Position numbers and translations under genes: made by a program
Shown here: in pieces, positions 21,837 to 34,300 of the stretch
Numbering within the stretch: the stretch's first letter is position 1
Layout of the letters: every line of letters begins with the position of its first letter
NCBI GenBank assembly: GCA_958298945.1
Contig: OY282605.1
Location: 111,658,267-111,722,266, forward strand
Direction: 5' to 3'
DNA: 64,000 nt
Source of the DNA: Atherix ibis
Taxonomy: Eukaryota > Arthropoda > Insecta > Diptera > Athericidae
Notes under the pieces: model-generated
The model's input: only the letters and a program-made list of their open reading frames with translations
What the model was told of the DNA's origin: nothing
Database searches by the model: none

Positions 21837-22224
21837 GTTTACGTCTTTTTATTATTATTATTATTATATTAGTATTATTAAAGGGGCTAAATTTTTTTTG
21901 CTTTTTTTTTCAAAAATTTTTACTTGCGTTTATATTTTCCTTTTTGGAAAAATTTTGTAAAATAGTGTCCATTTGCAATTTGATTGGGGAGACAAAACAA
22001 TTTTGGTTTGTTGTCTCTGTTCCTCTTGAGTTTTATAATGTTTGCTTTTTTTCATATAATTATCGTTAATAAATGTTATCGTTATTTAATTTTTTTTAAA
22101 TTGTTTTTCATTTTCATCAATTTTTTTTTTAAATTTTTAATTTTTATATAAAATGTTTTTTTTTCTTCGATGAGTTTCGATGATATTTTGGCACCCTTTT
22201 TTTTATAATGTCCCGTTAATTTCT
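20553..22224. other. AT-rich 3' flank of Tnc
   Basis: Very A/T-rich sequence with long T runs, downstream of the Tnc stop codon, so it likely contains the Tnc 3' UTR and poly-A site (several TTTATT = minus-strand AATAAA). No gene seen. Confidence 0.45.
21802..21880. repeat. (ATT)n microsatellite
   Basis: Two runs of ATT/TTA triplets separated by TAGTTTACGTCTTTT. Confidence 0.85.
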
Positions 22225-22321
22225 TCATCTACGCGACGCGACGACAGCTATCATTTGTCTTAACATAGGCTCTGGTGTACATGTTTTCGGTTCACATTTC
22301 ATTTGTCCATCGCCACCGCAA
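22225..22321 (-). CDS. Tnc: Tnc last coding exon
   Basis: The acceptor TTTCAG precedes 22321. The exon adds CGGDGQMKCEPKTCTPEP, completing the last VWC module, and ends ..MIAVVASRR before TGA at 22227-22225. Phase matches the donor at 22936 (TGC AC|T). Confidence 0.85.
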
Positions 22322-25300
22322 CTGAAATTGGATAAGATATAAATTGACATTATTATTATTATAGTAATAATTATTATCATTATAATTATGGTTTTTTTGT
22401 ATGTTAGGTCTCTTAGGTATGTGCCGGAAGCCTATTTGTAGCGCCAAAAGCACAAGAATATTCAGCGACATTACAGTACGTGTGGGAAGGAAGCTATATC
22501 TAAACGATACTGGTTTATTGTTAGTATGGTAGAATAGTCAGAGTTTTTTTTAGAATTTATGGAACAGAAGAAGATTAAATAGGGAACTTCGAAATGGCGT
22601 TAATGGATCCAGGAGTTCCATAATAGGAGAAATCCGGCTCGCGTAGCAATTCTTGCTCATACTGTGCCACCGGACTGGCATATAAGATGGTTGGCGGTGC
22701 CAAAGAAAAAATCATGGCTGTGAGCAGTATGTCCAATACGGATTCTATGGAGCTTTCGGTATGGATGTTGAACAGACTAATGGTTGTCCAACGAGTCAAC
22801 AAAAAAGAATCGCTATTGGTCCAGTTTTAGTCGCCATTCTGTTAGTAGACGAGGCAAATTAGTAAATATTACTATTTTTTTTTGACTGCTTTTTGATTAG
22901 AATTAATCCTGAGACAATAAGTATGGTTTAACTTACGTGCAATGCATGCATGGTCCACTAGTAGAAGTGATAACTTCTCCGACCTTGTACGATTGACCTT
23001 GTATGTGACATCCATTTTTGTGAGCGGCTCCTTTGTAGGCATGATGCAAAAAGTGTGGTGGCAGTGTGGTTGTACTTGTTGTTGTGCTTGTTGTAACATT
23101 AAGTACTGTTGCCATTGATACTGGGCATTCATATCGTGGACAACAGAAGCCTTGGATGGGTTCTTCATGGCAACCGGAAATTGGTGGCGGACACGATTGT
23201 TGCAAGCAGATAATATCACTTCGGAAACAGAAGCAGAAGTCGCATGGATCATCGCGTGGTATTTGTTGTGCTGATACAAAGAGTTTGCCACCATAACGGC
23301 ATGTGCCAGGCCCAAAGGCAGTGGGGTCTTCCTCATCGCTATAGTCTTCTTCGGTGTACGTTGGGTACTGACTAGGAATTTGACCATAGCCTGGTTGTTG
23401 GTGAGGGCTGTGCGTTGTTTGGTGCGAATGATGTGGCTTGTGTCCATGAGCATCATCGACATGTTCTTCTTTGTGCGCATCTTCAGCTTCGCCCTTCTTT
23501 TCTGTTGTATCATCGTCTTTATGAATTTTATCATCTTTATGGATATGGTCGTCTTTATGGTGCTTGTCCACAGCTGCAATACCGACTTTATCTTCCGCGT
23601 TTGACTTATGGTCATCCTCTTCTTTATGAGTTCCATCTTCTTTAAGAACGACTGCTTCCTCTCCTTTATGAGTTTCATCTTCTTTGGGAATTAATGCTTC
23701 CTTGTGATGATAGTCTTCTTTGTGAACTTTGTCTTCTTCGGCAACTTCATTGTCTTTACGATGGTCGTCGTCCTGTTTCTTATCATGATCTTCCTTATCT
23801 TGGTGAACGGCATTCTCATCAACGTTTTGGAATTTCACATCAACCGATTCAGGTAAAGTTTCTGTTGTATGGACACCGGTATCAAGTAGTGAAGTCTTAT
23901 CTTTATCATCATGAGGTAATTCTGGTTTATCTGCCTTTTCTACGGTTTCCAAACCATCAGAACTGTCTTTTTCAGTACTGTGTACTATTTTATCGATTGA
24001 TAGAGTATCTTCTGTACCCTTATGCGGTATTTCTGATACTGAAGCTTCTTCTTCTTCTTCCGATACTGTGTCTTCGGTTTCCTTATCCTTTTCTAGCTCA
24101 ATTGTCACTGTTATTGAAGGTTCCGTACCGTTCTCCTCATTTATAGTAGTCGTATCTTTATCTGCAACACTGCCAGCAGTGACTTCAGATATTTCTTCTT
24201 CAGATTGATCTACGGTATGTTCGGTGATATCTTGTACACTAGGTTTTTCCATGTCCTTCGTTGTTTCTTCAGTCATATGTACATCTTTATGTTCTGTCAA
24301 TTTGTCTTCTTCGTGATGGTGTTTAATGTCTTGTTCGAGTTTATCTTCCATTTTGTCTTCTGTAGTATGTTCATTTGTCGCTTCTATATCGTCTTTAATT
24401 ACAGGTGCATTTGTTGATGCTTCATGCATATCCATTTCAGTTTTGTGCACATCTAGCATTGTATCTGTAGTGGGTTTGTGTTCAGTGATGATGTGTTCGT
24501 CCATTTCAACTTCGTCCTTCTTTTCTTCTTCTTGACTGTCAACTTTGTGTTCATGCTCAGTGTCATGTTCATCGATCATTTCTTTATCATCGGATTCAAC
24601 ATTTGGTGCATGTGCATGAGACTGACTGTCTACTTTATCGGCAGCTTCTTGTTTAACCTCTTCCTCTGTGCCAGCAGGCTCACTTGTGCTTTCTATCGCA
24701 TCTAGATTTGATGATGTTTCAGTTACTAGATCATGTGATTCACCTACATCAGGTTTATGTTCAAGAATATCTAGTGGCATTACTTTATCTTCATCCTTTG
24801 AAATTTCAGATTCTTCATCACTTTCAGTGCTTATTTTCTCTTCTGAGTCGATCTTATGCTGCAATGGTGGAGCTTTCGTTATTAGATCAATAATACCTCC
24901 TACAATTGCTGGTTTGGATTCCTCTTCAGATTTATTTTTATTATCATCTATAGATTCTTCTAAATCGACTGCTTGTTTGTCACTATCTAAATTATGGACA
25001 GAATGTGAGGTTGTTTCTTCCAAATGTTGCTCCTCATCCGGAGTTTCTTTTTTGTCGTGAGTTTCTATTAGCACTTCATTATCTGATTTTTCTGGCTGTT
25101 CTGTCGCTAAGTTTTCATCTTCAGGAATATCATGTGATACAGATGTTGCTGTTGTTACTTCGTCTTCAAATTTGTCTTCTATTGAATGATCCTCAGATTC
25201 ATTTTCATACACTTTGGTACTATGATCAATCTCAGCATCTTTTTCGTCATCTAGTTTTGGCTTGTCTGCATCATGAACGCTATCTTCTTTCTTTTCATGA

Positions 25301-28300
25301 TCATCTTCAATATCAATTTCACTTTCTTTTTCGATTTCATGTTCTACGTGGTTCTCTTCTTTAACAACATGCTCTAATTCATCTTTATTTTCAGTGTCAT
25401 GTTCTTTCTCAGCTTCGTAATCAGTTTCAATTTCTTTATCGTGCTCGGCATCTTCATCTCCTTTGGTTAGTTTATCTTCAACACTGTCTTCTTTTTCAGT
25501 TACATATGTGTGGCTGTCATGAATATCTTTTTTGTCATCAGCTTCATATTTTTCAGCATCAGATTCTGTAGTCATATCGGTTTTAAGATGATCTTCTCCA
25601 TTAGTATGTGGTGATTGATCCTCCTCTACGCTAGTTTTATCCTCATGAACTGGGGTTTCTTTATCTGCTTTTTCAATTTCATCTATAACCTCATCAGCTG
25701 TAGTTTGGTCCTTTTCATGTTCATGTTCAATGCTTACAGATTCCTTTTCATGCTTCTCTTCGTCTTCAATTTCAGGTTGGACTTGTTTCGGTGGTGTGGT
25801 TGTATAATCTTTATCATCATCCATGGTGCTATCAGTTTTCTGTGACGTTTCTTCTAACTTAATATTAAGGATATCCTCATCTGTGATTGCTGGACGTTCG
25901 ACTTCTTCACTGGGAGGCACCGGTTTGGCTGATTCGGGAGTAGCGCTTTCATTATCAAAAATTATTGTAGATTCTTCTGAATCTGGTTTCTCTTCAAGTG
26001 TAGAATCGGATGTGGTAGTTTCCTTTTCATCTGCAGGTTGATATTTATGTTCATGGTCAAGCTCTTTCTCAGTATCTATACTTTGTGTTGTCAATTCTAG
26101 TCTGATATGAGGATGTTCTTCTTCCTTTTTATCTAATTCGGTATTATCCTCCTTTGTTTCATTAGAATCATCAAGTCGTGAAATATCTACTTGTTCTTCT
26201 TTGTTCATTTCATTCTCCGATTTTTCATCAACTTCCTTTAAATGATCTTCTTGTTTATCATGTTCACCTTCTTTTTCAGATCCCTTCTCATTTTCCAGTT
26301 CCTTTTCATGGTCATCTTTCTTCTCTTCTTCATCCACTTTTATGTGTTCTTCAGTGTTTTCTTCTTTCTCTTTTTCGTCGAGTTCACTTTCTTTGTCAAG
26401 TTGATCTTTTTTCTCTTCTTCTTGTTCGCCCTTCTTCTCATGTTCATCCTCTTTTTCATGCTCCTCTTCCTTTTCATGTTCATCTTCTTTATCGTCTTCC
26501 TCTTCTTTTTCGTGTTCTTCCTCCTTTTCATGTTCTACATCCTTTTCATGTTCATCTCCTTTTACGTGTCCCTCTTCTTTTTCGTCTTCTTCCTCTTTTT
26601 CGACTTCTTCCTCTTTCTTCTGTTCATCCTCTTTTTCGTGTTCCTCCTCCTTTACGTGTTCTTCCTCTTTTTCATGTTCCTCCTCCTTTACATGTTCCTC
26701 TTCCTTTTCGTGTTCTTCCTCCTTTTCATGTTCCTCTTCCTTTTCGTATTCTTTCTCCTTTTCATGTTCTTTCTCCTTTTCATGTTCCTCTTCGTTTTCG
26801 TGTTCTTCTTCCTTCTCATGTTCTTTTTCTTTTTCGTGTTCTTCCTCCTTTTCATGTACCTCTTCCTTTTCCTGGTCTTTCTTCTTTTCATGTTCTTCGA
26901 ATTTTTCATTTTCTTCTTCCATTTCGTCTTTTACTTTTTCATGGACTACGTCCTTTTCATGTTCTATGTCCTTTTCGTGTTCATCATCTTTTTCGTGTTC
27001 TTCATCTTTTTCATGTTCTTCATCTTTTTCGTGTTCTTCATTTTTGTGTTCTTCTTCTTTTTCGACCTCTCCTTCCTTTTCGTGCATTACTACCTTTTCG
27101 TCCAATTCTTCCTTTTCATGTTGATCCTCCTTCTTCACGTCTTCCTCTTCCTGTTCGTGTTCTTCCTCCTTTTCATGTGTATCTTCTTTGTCATGTTCTT
27201 CCTCATTTTCAACATCTACATGCTCTTCATGTTCTTCATCCTTCTTTGGCTCGTCTTCTTTGTCATGTTCTGTTTCCTTTTCCAATCCACTTTCTTGATC
27301 CTTGGTATGCTCACCATCTTTTTCTTGTTCTCCTTCCATTTCTTTTTCATGTGATTTATCTTCTACTTCTTTTTCGTGTTGAATTTCATCCTCATGTTCC
27401 TTTTCTTCTTCGTGTTTTTCATCAGCTTTTTCTTCATTCAAACTAATTTTTAGTGTATGATCTTCTTCAGATACTGGGGGTGATGTTGAGATCTGCGTAC
27501 TGCTATCTGTAGTTTCTTCGCTACTCTCCTTATTAGTTTCATCAGATTTATTTTCGGTCAGATGATCTTCGTTTGATTCATGAGTTTGTTCTTCGATGCT
27601 GTCGTCATCTTTAGCAGCAGAAGTTGTTTCAGATAGGGTCTTATCGGCGATTTCAGGTTTGAGTTCAGCTTCCGTTTCCTTACGGTTCATGTATGTTTGA
27701 CATTCAGCTGAAGTTGGATCATTGGCACATAAGTTACCGTCTAGCATTTCTTGGTCCTCATCAGATTTATCTTCACATGGAACATTTTCGCAAGCAACTA
27801 CGCTGCTAATGCAGAAACAATTCTTCTGGCATTTGCTCAATGATGGAACAGCGCTGTTGTTACTATAGGTAACTCCATTAAAAAGACAATCTCCTTCACC
27901 AGGAATTGAGAGTGGGAATACTTCATTTGAAAGGTGGAAGTCATCTTTTTCTGTATGTTCAGAAACGTCAGATTCATCGATATGAGCGATATGCATTGGT
28001 GATTCAGTATAACTATTTTCTTCTCCAATTCGAGGCACAGAGCTTGATTCATCAGCGCCACTACCCTCTACAACTTCATCGTCTTTGTCAGCAAAGGCAC
28101 TTGATTCAGATGATGAGTCCTCCTTTACAGGCACATGCGGTAATTCTGTAACAATTTCATCAACTTTTTCATCATGAGCGGCTGATGAGCTGAGCGGTGG
28201 ACTAATTGTTGAAGCTGCGACATCTGATTCATTGTCTACCGTTTCTACAGATGATGGTTTCTCAGTAACACCGAGTTCAGCTTCTTGTTCTTGTTCTTGT

Positions 28301-31300
28301 TCCTTTTCCTGTTCTTGTTCTTGTTCTTGTTCTTGCTTCTTGGCTTCTTCAGCTAAATCATCAATATGTTGCTGTAATTGAAGATCTTCTTGCGAAACAG
28401 TTTCATGCAAATTCTGTGGCAGAAGATCCGGCTTGAAGGTGTCTGGTGCAATTGTTGTTGTTTCTAGGAAATCATCAAATACAGAAGAATCGCTTAAAGA
28501 TGCAGGTGGAGCAACGGTTGTAGCTGTTCCGAAATTGTCTTGGAGCGATTCGTCAATCTTGCTTGCAGAATCAACGTCGACACTTTCACTGCAAATGTAA
28601 TTATCTGAACAGCACATATCTACTTTGGGTGGTGATGCAACACAATTACGTCCCTGGTATTCAATTGGAACGGCACATTCTTGGACTGCACATACAATAT
28701 CTCCTCGCATACAGTAGCAATGTTCACAGGCTCTATCACTTGGAATGGAGGCACCATCCGCATAAATTTCACCATCATGTATACATTCTTTACTTTCCTC
28801 AGGTGGAACTGTTGTGGTCAGAATGAATCCAGGTGTTGGTCGAACTGTTGTGGTTGAGGCATCTTCTAATAGATTTTCATCTTCATCACGATCTAAAGTT
28901 TTCATCGAAATAGAAAATGGTTTTTTTAAGTATTTTTAAATCGTGTTAGATGAATTGAATCAATTTACATACCGCAATTGTATCGCACTGGGCAACAAAC
29001 TCCTCTGTTATAAATTGGTTGACATCCTTCAACATGTAGTGTACATTCTTGGACAATACATGAGGTAGCATTACCTATACAGTAGCAAAGTTCGCATGGT
29101 TTTTGTGGATTCGAAGGAACCTTTTCAATTTGACACAAAATATTAAAATTTATTTTGTTGATTATTAAAAAACAATCTTTAATTTTTACCTGAGCGCCTT
29201 CTGGATAAAATTTATCATCGATTGAGCATCCATAGGGCTTTGCAGCTTCCTTTTCCGCAATTGCATTTGGATCATGATGGTCAAGCAATTTAACTGGAAC
29301 CTCTGGGCAAGTAATAACTGGACAACATTGATCCTCCCGCTTTTCAATAACACAGTCTTGGCCGATTGGTTTGGTGAATGGGCACACCCTTAGATAACAC
29401 ATTAGCATCCTATTATGGCATGTACAATTAAGGCAAGGCTCATTTGTTATTATTCTATCACCCTCATTATAGTAGTTATAGTTGTAATAACATCCAGCTA
29501 TAAATTGACAAAAACACAATATAAATTAATTACAAAAAATTTCTTCTACAATATTAATATATTGTGGATAAATCAGTTTTGAATAAAATTATTAATACAT
29601 TAAAACTGAGTAATCGGTTATACTTGAAGATGCTATTATTTTAGTGGTATTTATATTTAACAAAAATCGAAATAGTGTAGTTGAGGAAAGGGGCCTTTCA
29701 TTAGAAAAATAATCAACAAAAAAAAGAGATTTTTTTTATAAAAATGTACAATATGTACAAATATATTTTTATCTAATTAATAAACATAACTGCTTAATAA
29801 TTAATATATTTACACTGGAAGCATTACCATTACTAACGATAACAACAAAAGCTCAATAACATGTTCTAAGTATCAATAATTTTCTACAATCATTTTAGGT
29901 TAAAGGCTATCAAAATAATGCCTTAGCATTTGCCCAAAAGTCCATGGCCTTTGCCCTTTACAAATCAATATAAACAATTTGCATTTATCAATGAAAATTA
30001 TTTGTATTAAAAAGTAAAAACAACCGAAGAGATGTGTGTTCAATTGAGTGATAAAATTTTCTACTATGACTAGAATTAATGAGCTCATATTATAGGATTA
30101 CTGCTAATAGGATAGGTTTTTGGTTGCTGATTTATTGCATGGGCGGAATTGGCACGATCTAAAATAATAGAAGATTTTTATTTTACTTTGTAAGATCTTT
30201 TTATTTTGCTTCACTCATACTTGTGTGCATATAACTCTTGGTTGCCTCTCCATTAACCAAATCATGAATGAATGGAAATTGCTTACTAAATATAGTATTT
30301 TCGGTTATTCTCCCTCGTTTTCTACAAGTATATTTGACAAGTGTAAATAGCAATTAAGAGCTATACTTAGACCTGAAATATTTATTTCATGGTGAGGCTG
30401 TCAATGGTATCTTTCTTGCTTGTCATTTATTTGAATGATTAAATCACATTAAGCGGATAGATGAATAGAACAGGTAGATAGATACTCGTCGATTATTGAT
30501 AGCATCATCGGAGGTATTGTACTAATTTACTATGTAACCATTTATACTATCTGTTTTGAATACGTTTTGCATTAAAAGAGATGAAGAATTAATCGATCTC
30601 AGTTTGAATATCTTTTATATTCCTTAGGATTTGATTACTCATCACCTTATTGTATTGTATTTAGAGACGTTATGACTATTTTTTATCTCCCCATTAGTAG
30701 ATATTTAAACATGATTAGAATATTTGATACTGCTATCAACAGATTTTTGCTTCTGGAATGTATACAAATACGAACCTAGTATGATTATTAATTATAATAA
30801 AGGCAGATATATTTGACTTTGTAATGACCTTGAAGAAAAACGAGTATAATAAATATAAAACTAGGAAAAGTCATCGAAATAATTTATAGATGACAGATTG
30901 GATAAATATTTTTGTTGATTGCGGTTCAGTAACTTACAACAACAAAAAAAATAACACAACAATTCAAAGTCAAACAGTGACATTGCAATAAAATCTAAAG
31001 AATAACTCTTAACGGGCTGAATTGTCTTCTTCCTCGAAGAATGAATTCTTTTAAATTCTCACTTTATACCACATGTTTTATTAGTTTTACTTAATGAAGC
31101 CTAATCATCTTTGCATAAATGAGCATCTACTCGTATATAAGTGGAATCCTTTCCAATTAGTTAGATTTTCGAGAAAAAAACAGCCCACAATTTTAATGGA
31201 TTATTCGTAGAAGTTTACTGCATTTTTGATTTGTCATTTTTCATTTTGCAGATCCTCTTTAATATTTTTTATCATAAATGATACGACAGACAAAGTACAA

Positions 31301-34300
31301 ACGACTAGTTGAACAGCTGAATACCCTCCTTTTCATAAAAGTTTACTTTTCAAGTTTATCAATTTTTTTGGATTTACGAAATTTTAAAATAATTGTTCTT
31401 ATGTTAATTGAGTGTAAATTATTATCATAATTTTTATCTTTCAAAACAGATTTGGTTACCGCTTAGAATTTTGCAGACATTTGTTGATGAACCGTTACTG
31501 CCAGTTCAGCCTTAAAAAGATTAATTTTTCCTTAGTTGGAATATTTTGCAAAAATTTGCAGACATAATTCGGTAAACTTCAATCGGATATACTTATCTTA
31601 GATTATATGAGTAACTATTATCTTTGAGTTGATTGACTTTTAAAAAAAATATTCAAAAAAACTACTCCCATCACAAGGCAATGAACTGAATTTTAGTGAA
31701 TTTTTATTGCAGTCAAATATGTATTATTGCGAGCAGAGCATACATTTATCATTTTCGTTATGGGTCATTTTGAAGGATAATTCATTCTCTGCTCATTTAC
31801 AACTTATTAAATATTTAAAAGAACATTTTGATAATATTGTTAATTTTTTATCTAAGTTATCAGAATTGGAAAAATTGAAACGTTTTACATATTTTTTGTT
31901 GTTTCTAATTTTGGAAAATTTAATACATTTTTACTTACTTTTGAATATTGTTTTTTTTTTTTAAGAAAAGAAAAACTCATTTAATTAACTATCTTTGTAT
32001 TTATTTTACTTTGATTATTTGATTTCTAATAATTCTTATATTTTCGGATAAAATATTTTTGGTATTAAAATTCTTATTGGTACGATTTCACGGAAAACAA
32101 AAAAGGGATATCATTGTTTCTGTTAAGTCTTATACTCGTATTATTCAAAATAAAACTTTTAAGTTATATTAATAAATATAGAGTTTTCCAATAAGAGTGA
32201 TATGATTTCTAAGTGACGTTTCGGCCATTTGTAATATGTCATGATCTGTCTTTTTCTTTACAATTTCATCATGGAGAGATATACGCAAGAACAACGTTTA
32301 CAAATTATTCAATTTTATTATCAAAATAATCGTTCTCCAATTGCAACTTTTCGTGCGCTTTTGCCATTTTATGGTCGTAATAATCGTCCAACTGTGCTCG
32401 CTATTCGTCGAATTGTTAAAAATTTCGAGCGTACATTTTCTTTACATAATGTTCAAGTGCCAATAAGACAAAGAACCGCGCGAAGTAATGAAAATATTGC
32501 GGCCGTTCAGGCAAGTGTTGTTGAAGACCGCAATTTGTCGATTCCAAGACGTTCTCAAGAATTGGGACTGTCTTAAACCACAACCTGGCGGATTTTGAGA
32601 AAGGATTTGGGCTTGTATCTGTATAAAATTGTTATCACGCAAGAACTGATGCCATTGGATCACCGTAAACGTCGTGAATTTGCTGATTTTGTCTTGGAAC
32701 AACTTGAAAACGATAACGATTTTTTAAAGAAAATCATCTTCTCCGATGAGGCTCACTTTTATCTGAGTGGTGCGGTAAATAAACAAAACTGACGATTATG
32801 GTGCGAAGAAAATCCACAAATTATTCATGAACACCCATTACATTCACCTACTCGTGCATTGAGAGTTTTGTGTGGTTTTTGGTCTGGTAGAATAATCGGT
32901 CCGAACTTCTTTCAAAATGAAGCTGGTAACACCGTTACTGTGAATGGAGAGCGGTATAGATCTATGAAAACCAACTTTTTATGTCCGAAATTGGAAGAAG
33001 TTGATCTTGACAACATCTGGTTCCAACAAGACGGGGCTACGTGCTACACACCACGTGCAACAAGCGAATTATTGCGAGAAGAGTTTGGACATTCGATTGT
33101 TTCAAGAAATTGTGACATTGAATGGCCTCCAAAAAGTTGTGATTTTACACCATTAGACATTTCTTGTGGGGTTATTTGAAGTCATTGGTCTTTAGCAATA
33201 AACCGGACTCTCTTCAAGCTTTAGATGTCAATATTGAACGCGCTATTCATGACATACGACTTGATTTAGTGGAAAAAGTGCTCGAAAATGGGGTTCATCG
33301 AATTCGTTCCTGCAAAAGAAGTCGTGGAGGCCATTTGATTGACGTTTTATTCAGAACTTAATTGTATCGATCATACTTCACATTGAATAAAAAATATTTG
33401 AATTTCCTTAACAATTAGTGTGTTTTTAAAAAAAAAAATCATATCACTCCTTTTGGAAAACCCTATAATATCATTTCTAAACTATAGTTATATCTTGTTA
33501 TAATTTTATAAATATTTTTACGGTAGAAAAGCAAACCGTAAAAATATATTCGGTTAATATTAAAATTCAATATCATGTGCTATTTGGCATTTTTGATTAT
33601 AAACATTTTATTTTCTATTTATGCATATATTTTCGAATTAATTCATTAATAAATAATGAGTAAACTTGTGGAATATATGATTAAATATTTACTAGAAATA
33701 TAAGATTTTTTATTAAAAATCGGGTACATAAAAAACTTAAAGATTTAAAAAGTTTTTAAATTAAAAAAAATTGTATAATTAAATCGACAAAGATTTTTTT
33801 TTGTTTCAAATGAGAACATACATTTTTATGTTCAAAGAAACTGTTATGAATAAGTTTCTAATATTCTCATTGGGGCAAAGCAAATATGACCTATTTTTAA
33901 AAGCAGCCATTTATAAATAATTAAATTCTACAAAGTATTTTATATTGCAATATTTTTAATTGTGTACATAGATATGTTTATATACTCATATATATATATA
34001 TATTTATGTTCATATTTGTATATGGTTTTGCAATGTTCTTGATACTAAATCAATAGCAAAAGAAAAACTGTTTTAGGTATATCGGTCAGACACGAGTGTA
34101 AAAAATAGAACTGTTTATGATTTTGTTTAAAGAGGAAAAGCAAGTATGTCTGTAGTTCAGAAGCTTTCATAACCAGCTTAAGAACCAAACAAGATGAATG
34201 TCGATCAGAAAAAATTAAATAATAAAATTAATATAAGGACGAGTAGCCTGTCTCAAGGATAATTCTTGAAAATAAAATTCGACATAATTGAAATGGGAAC

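Noticed and set aside
22872..23678. 268-codon minus-strand ORF
   Set aside because: Overlaps the end of the Tnc giant exon in another frame; the composition (Met/Lys/Thr) is that of a frame-shifted acidic coding sequence.
26178..27446. 422- and 370-codon plus-strand ORFs
   Set aside because: They lie antisense to the Tnc EHEK repeat. The codons GAA, GAG, CAT and AAA read as stop-free Phe/Leu/Val/His strings on the other strand, so the length is a by-product of the repeat.
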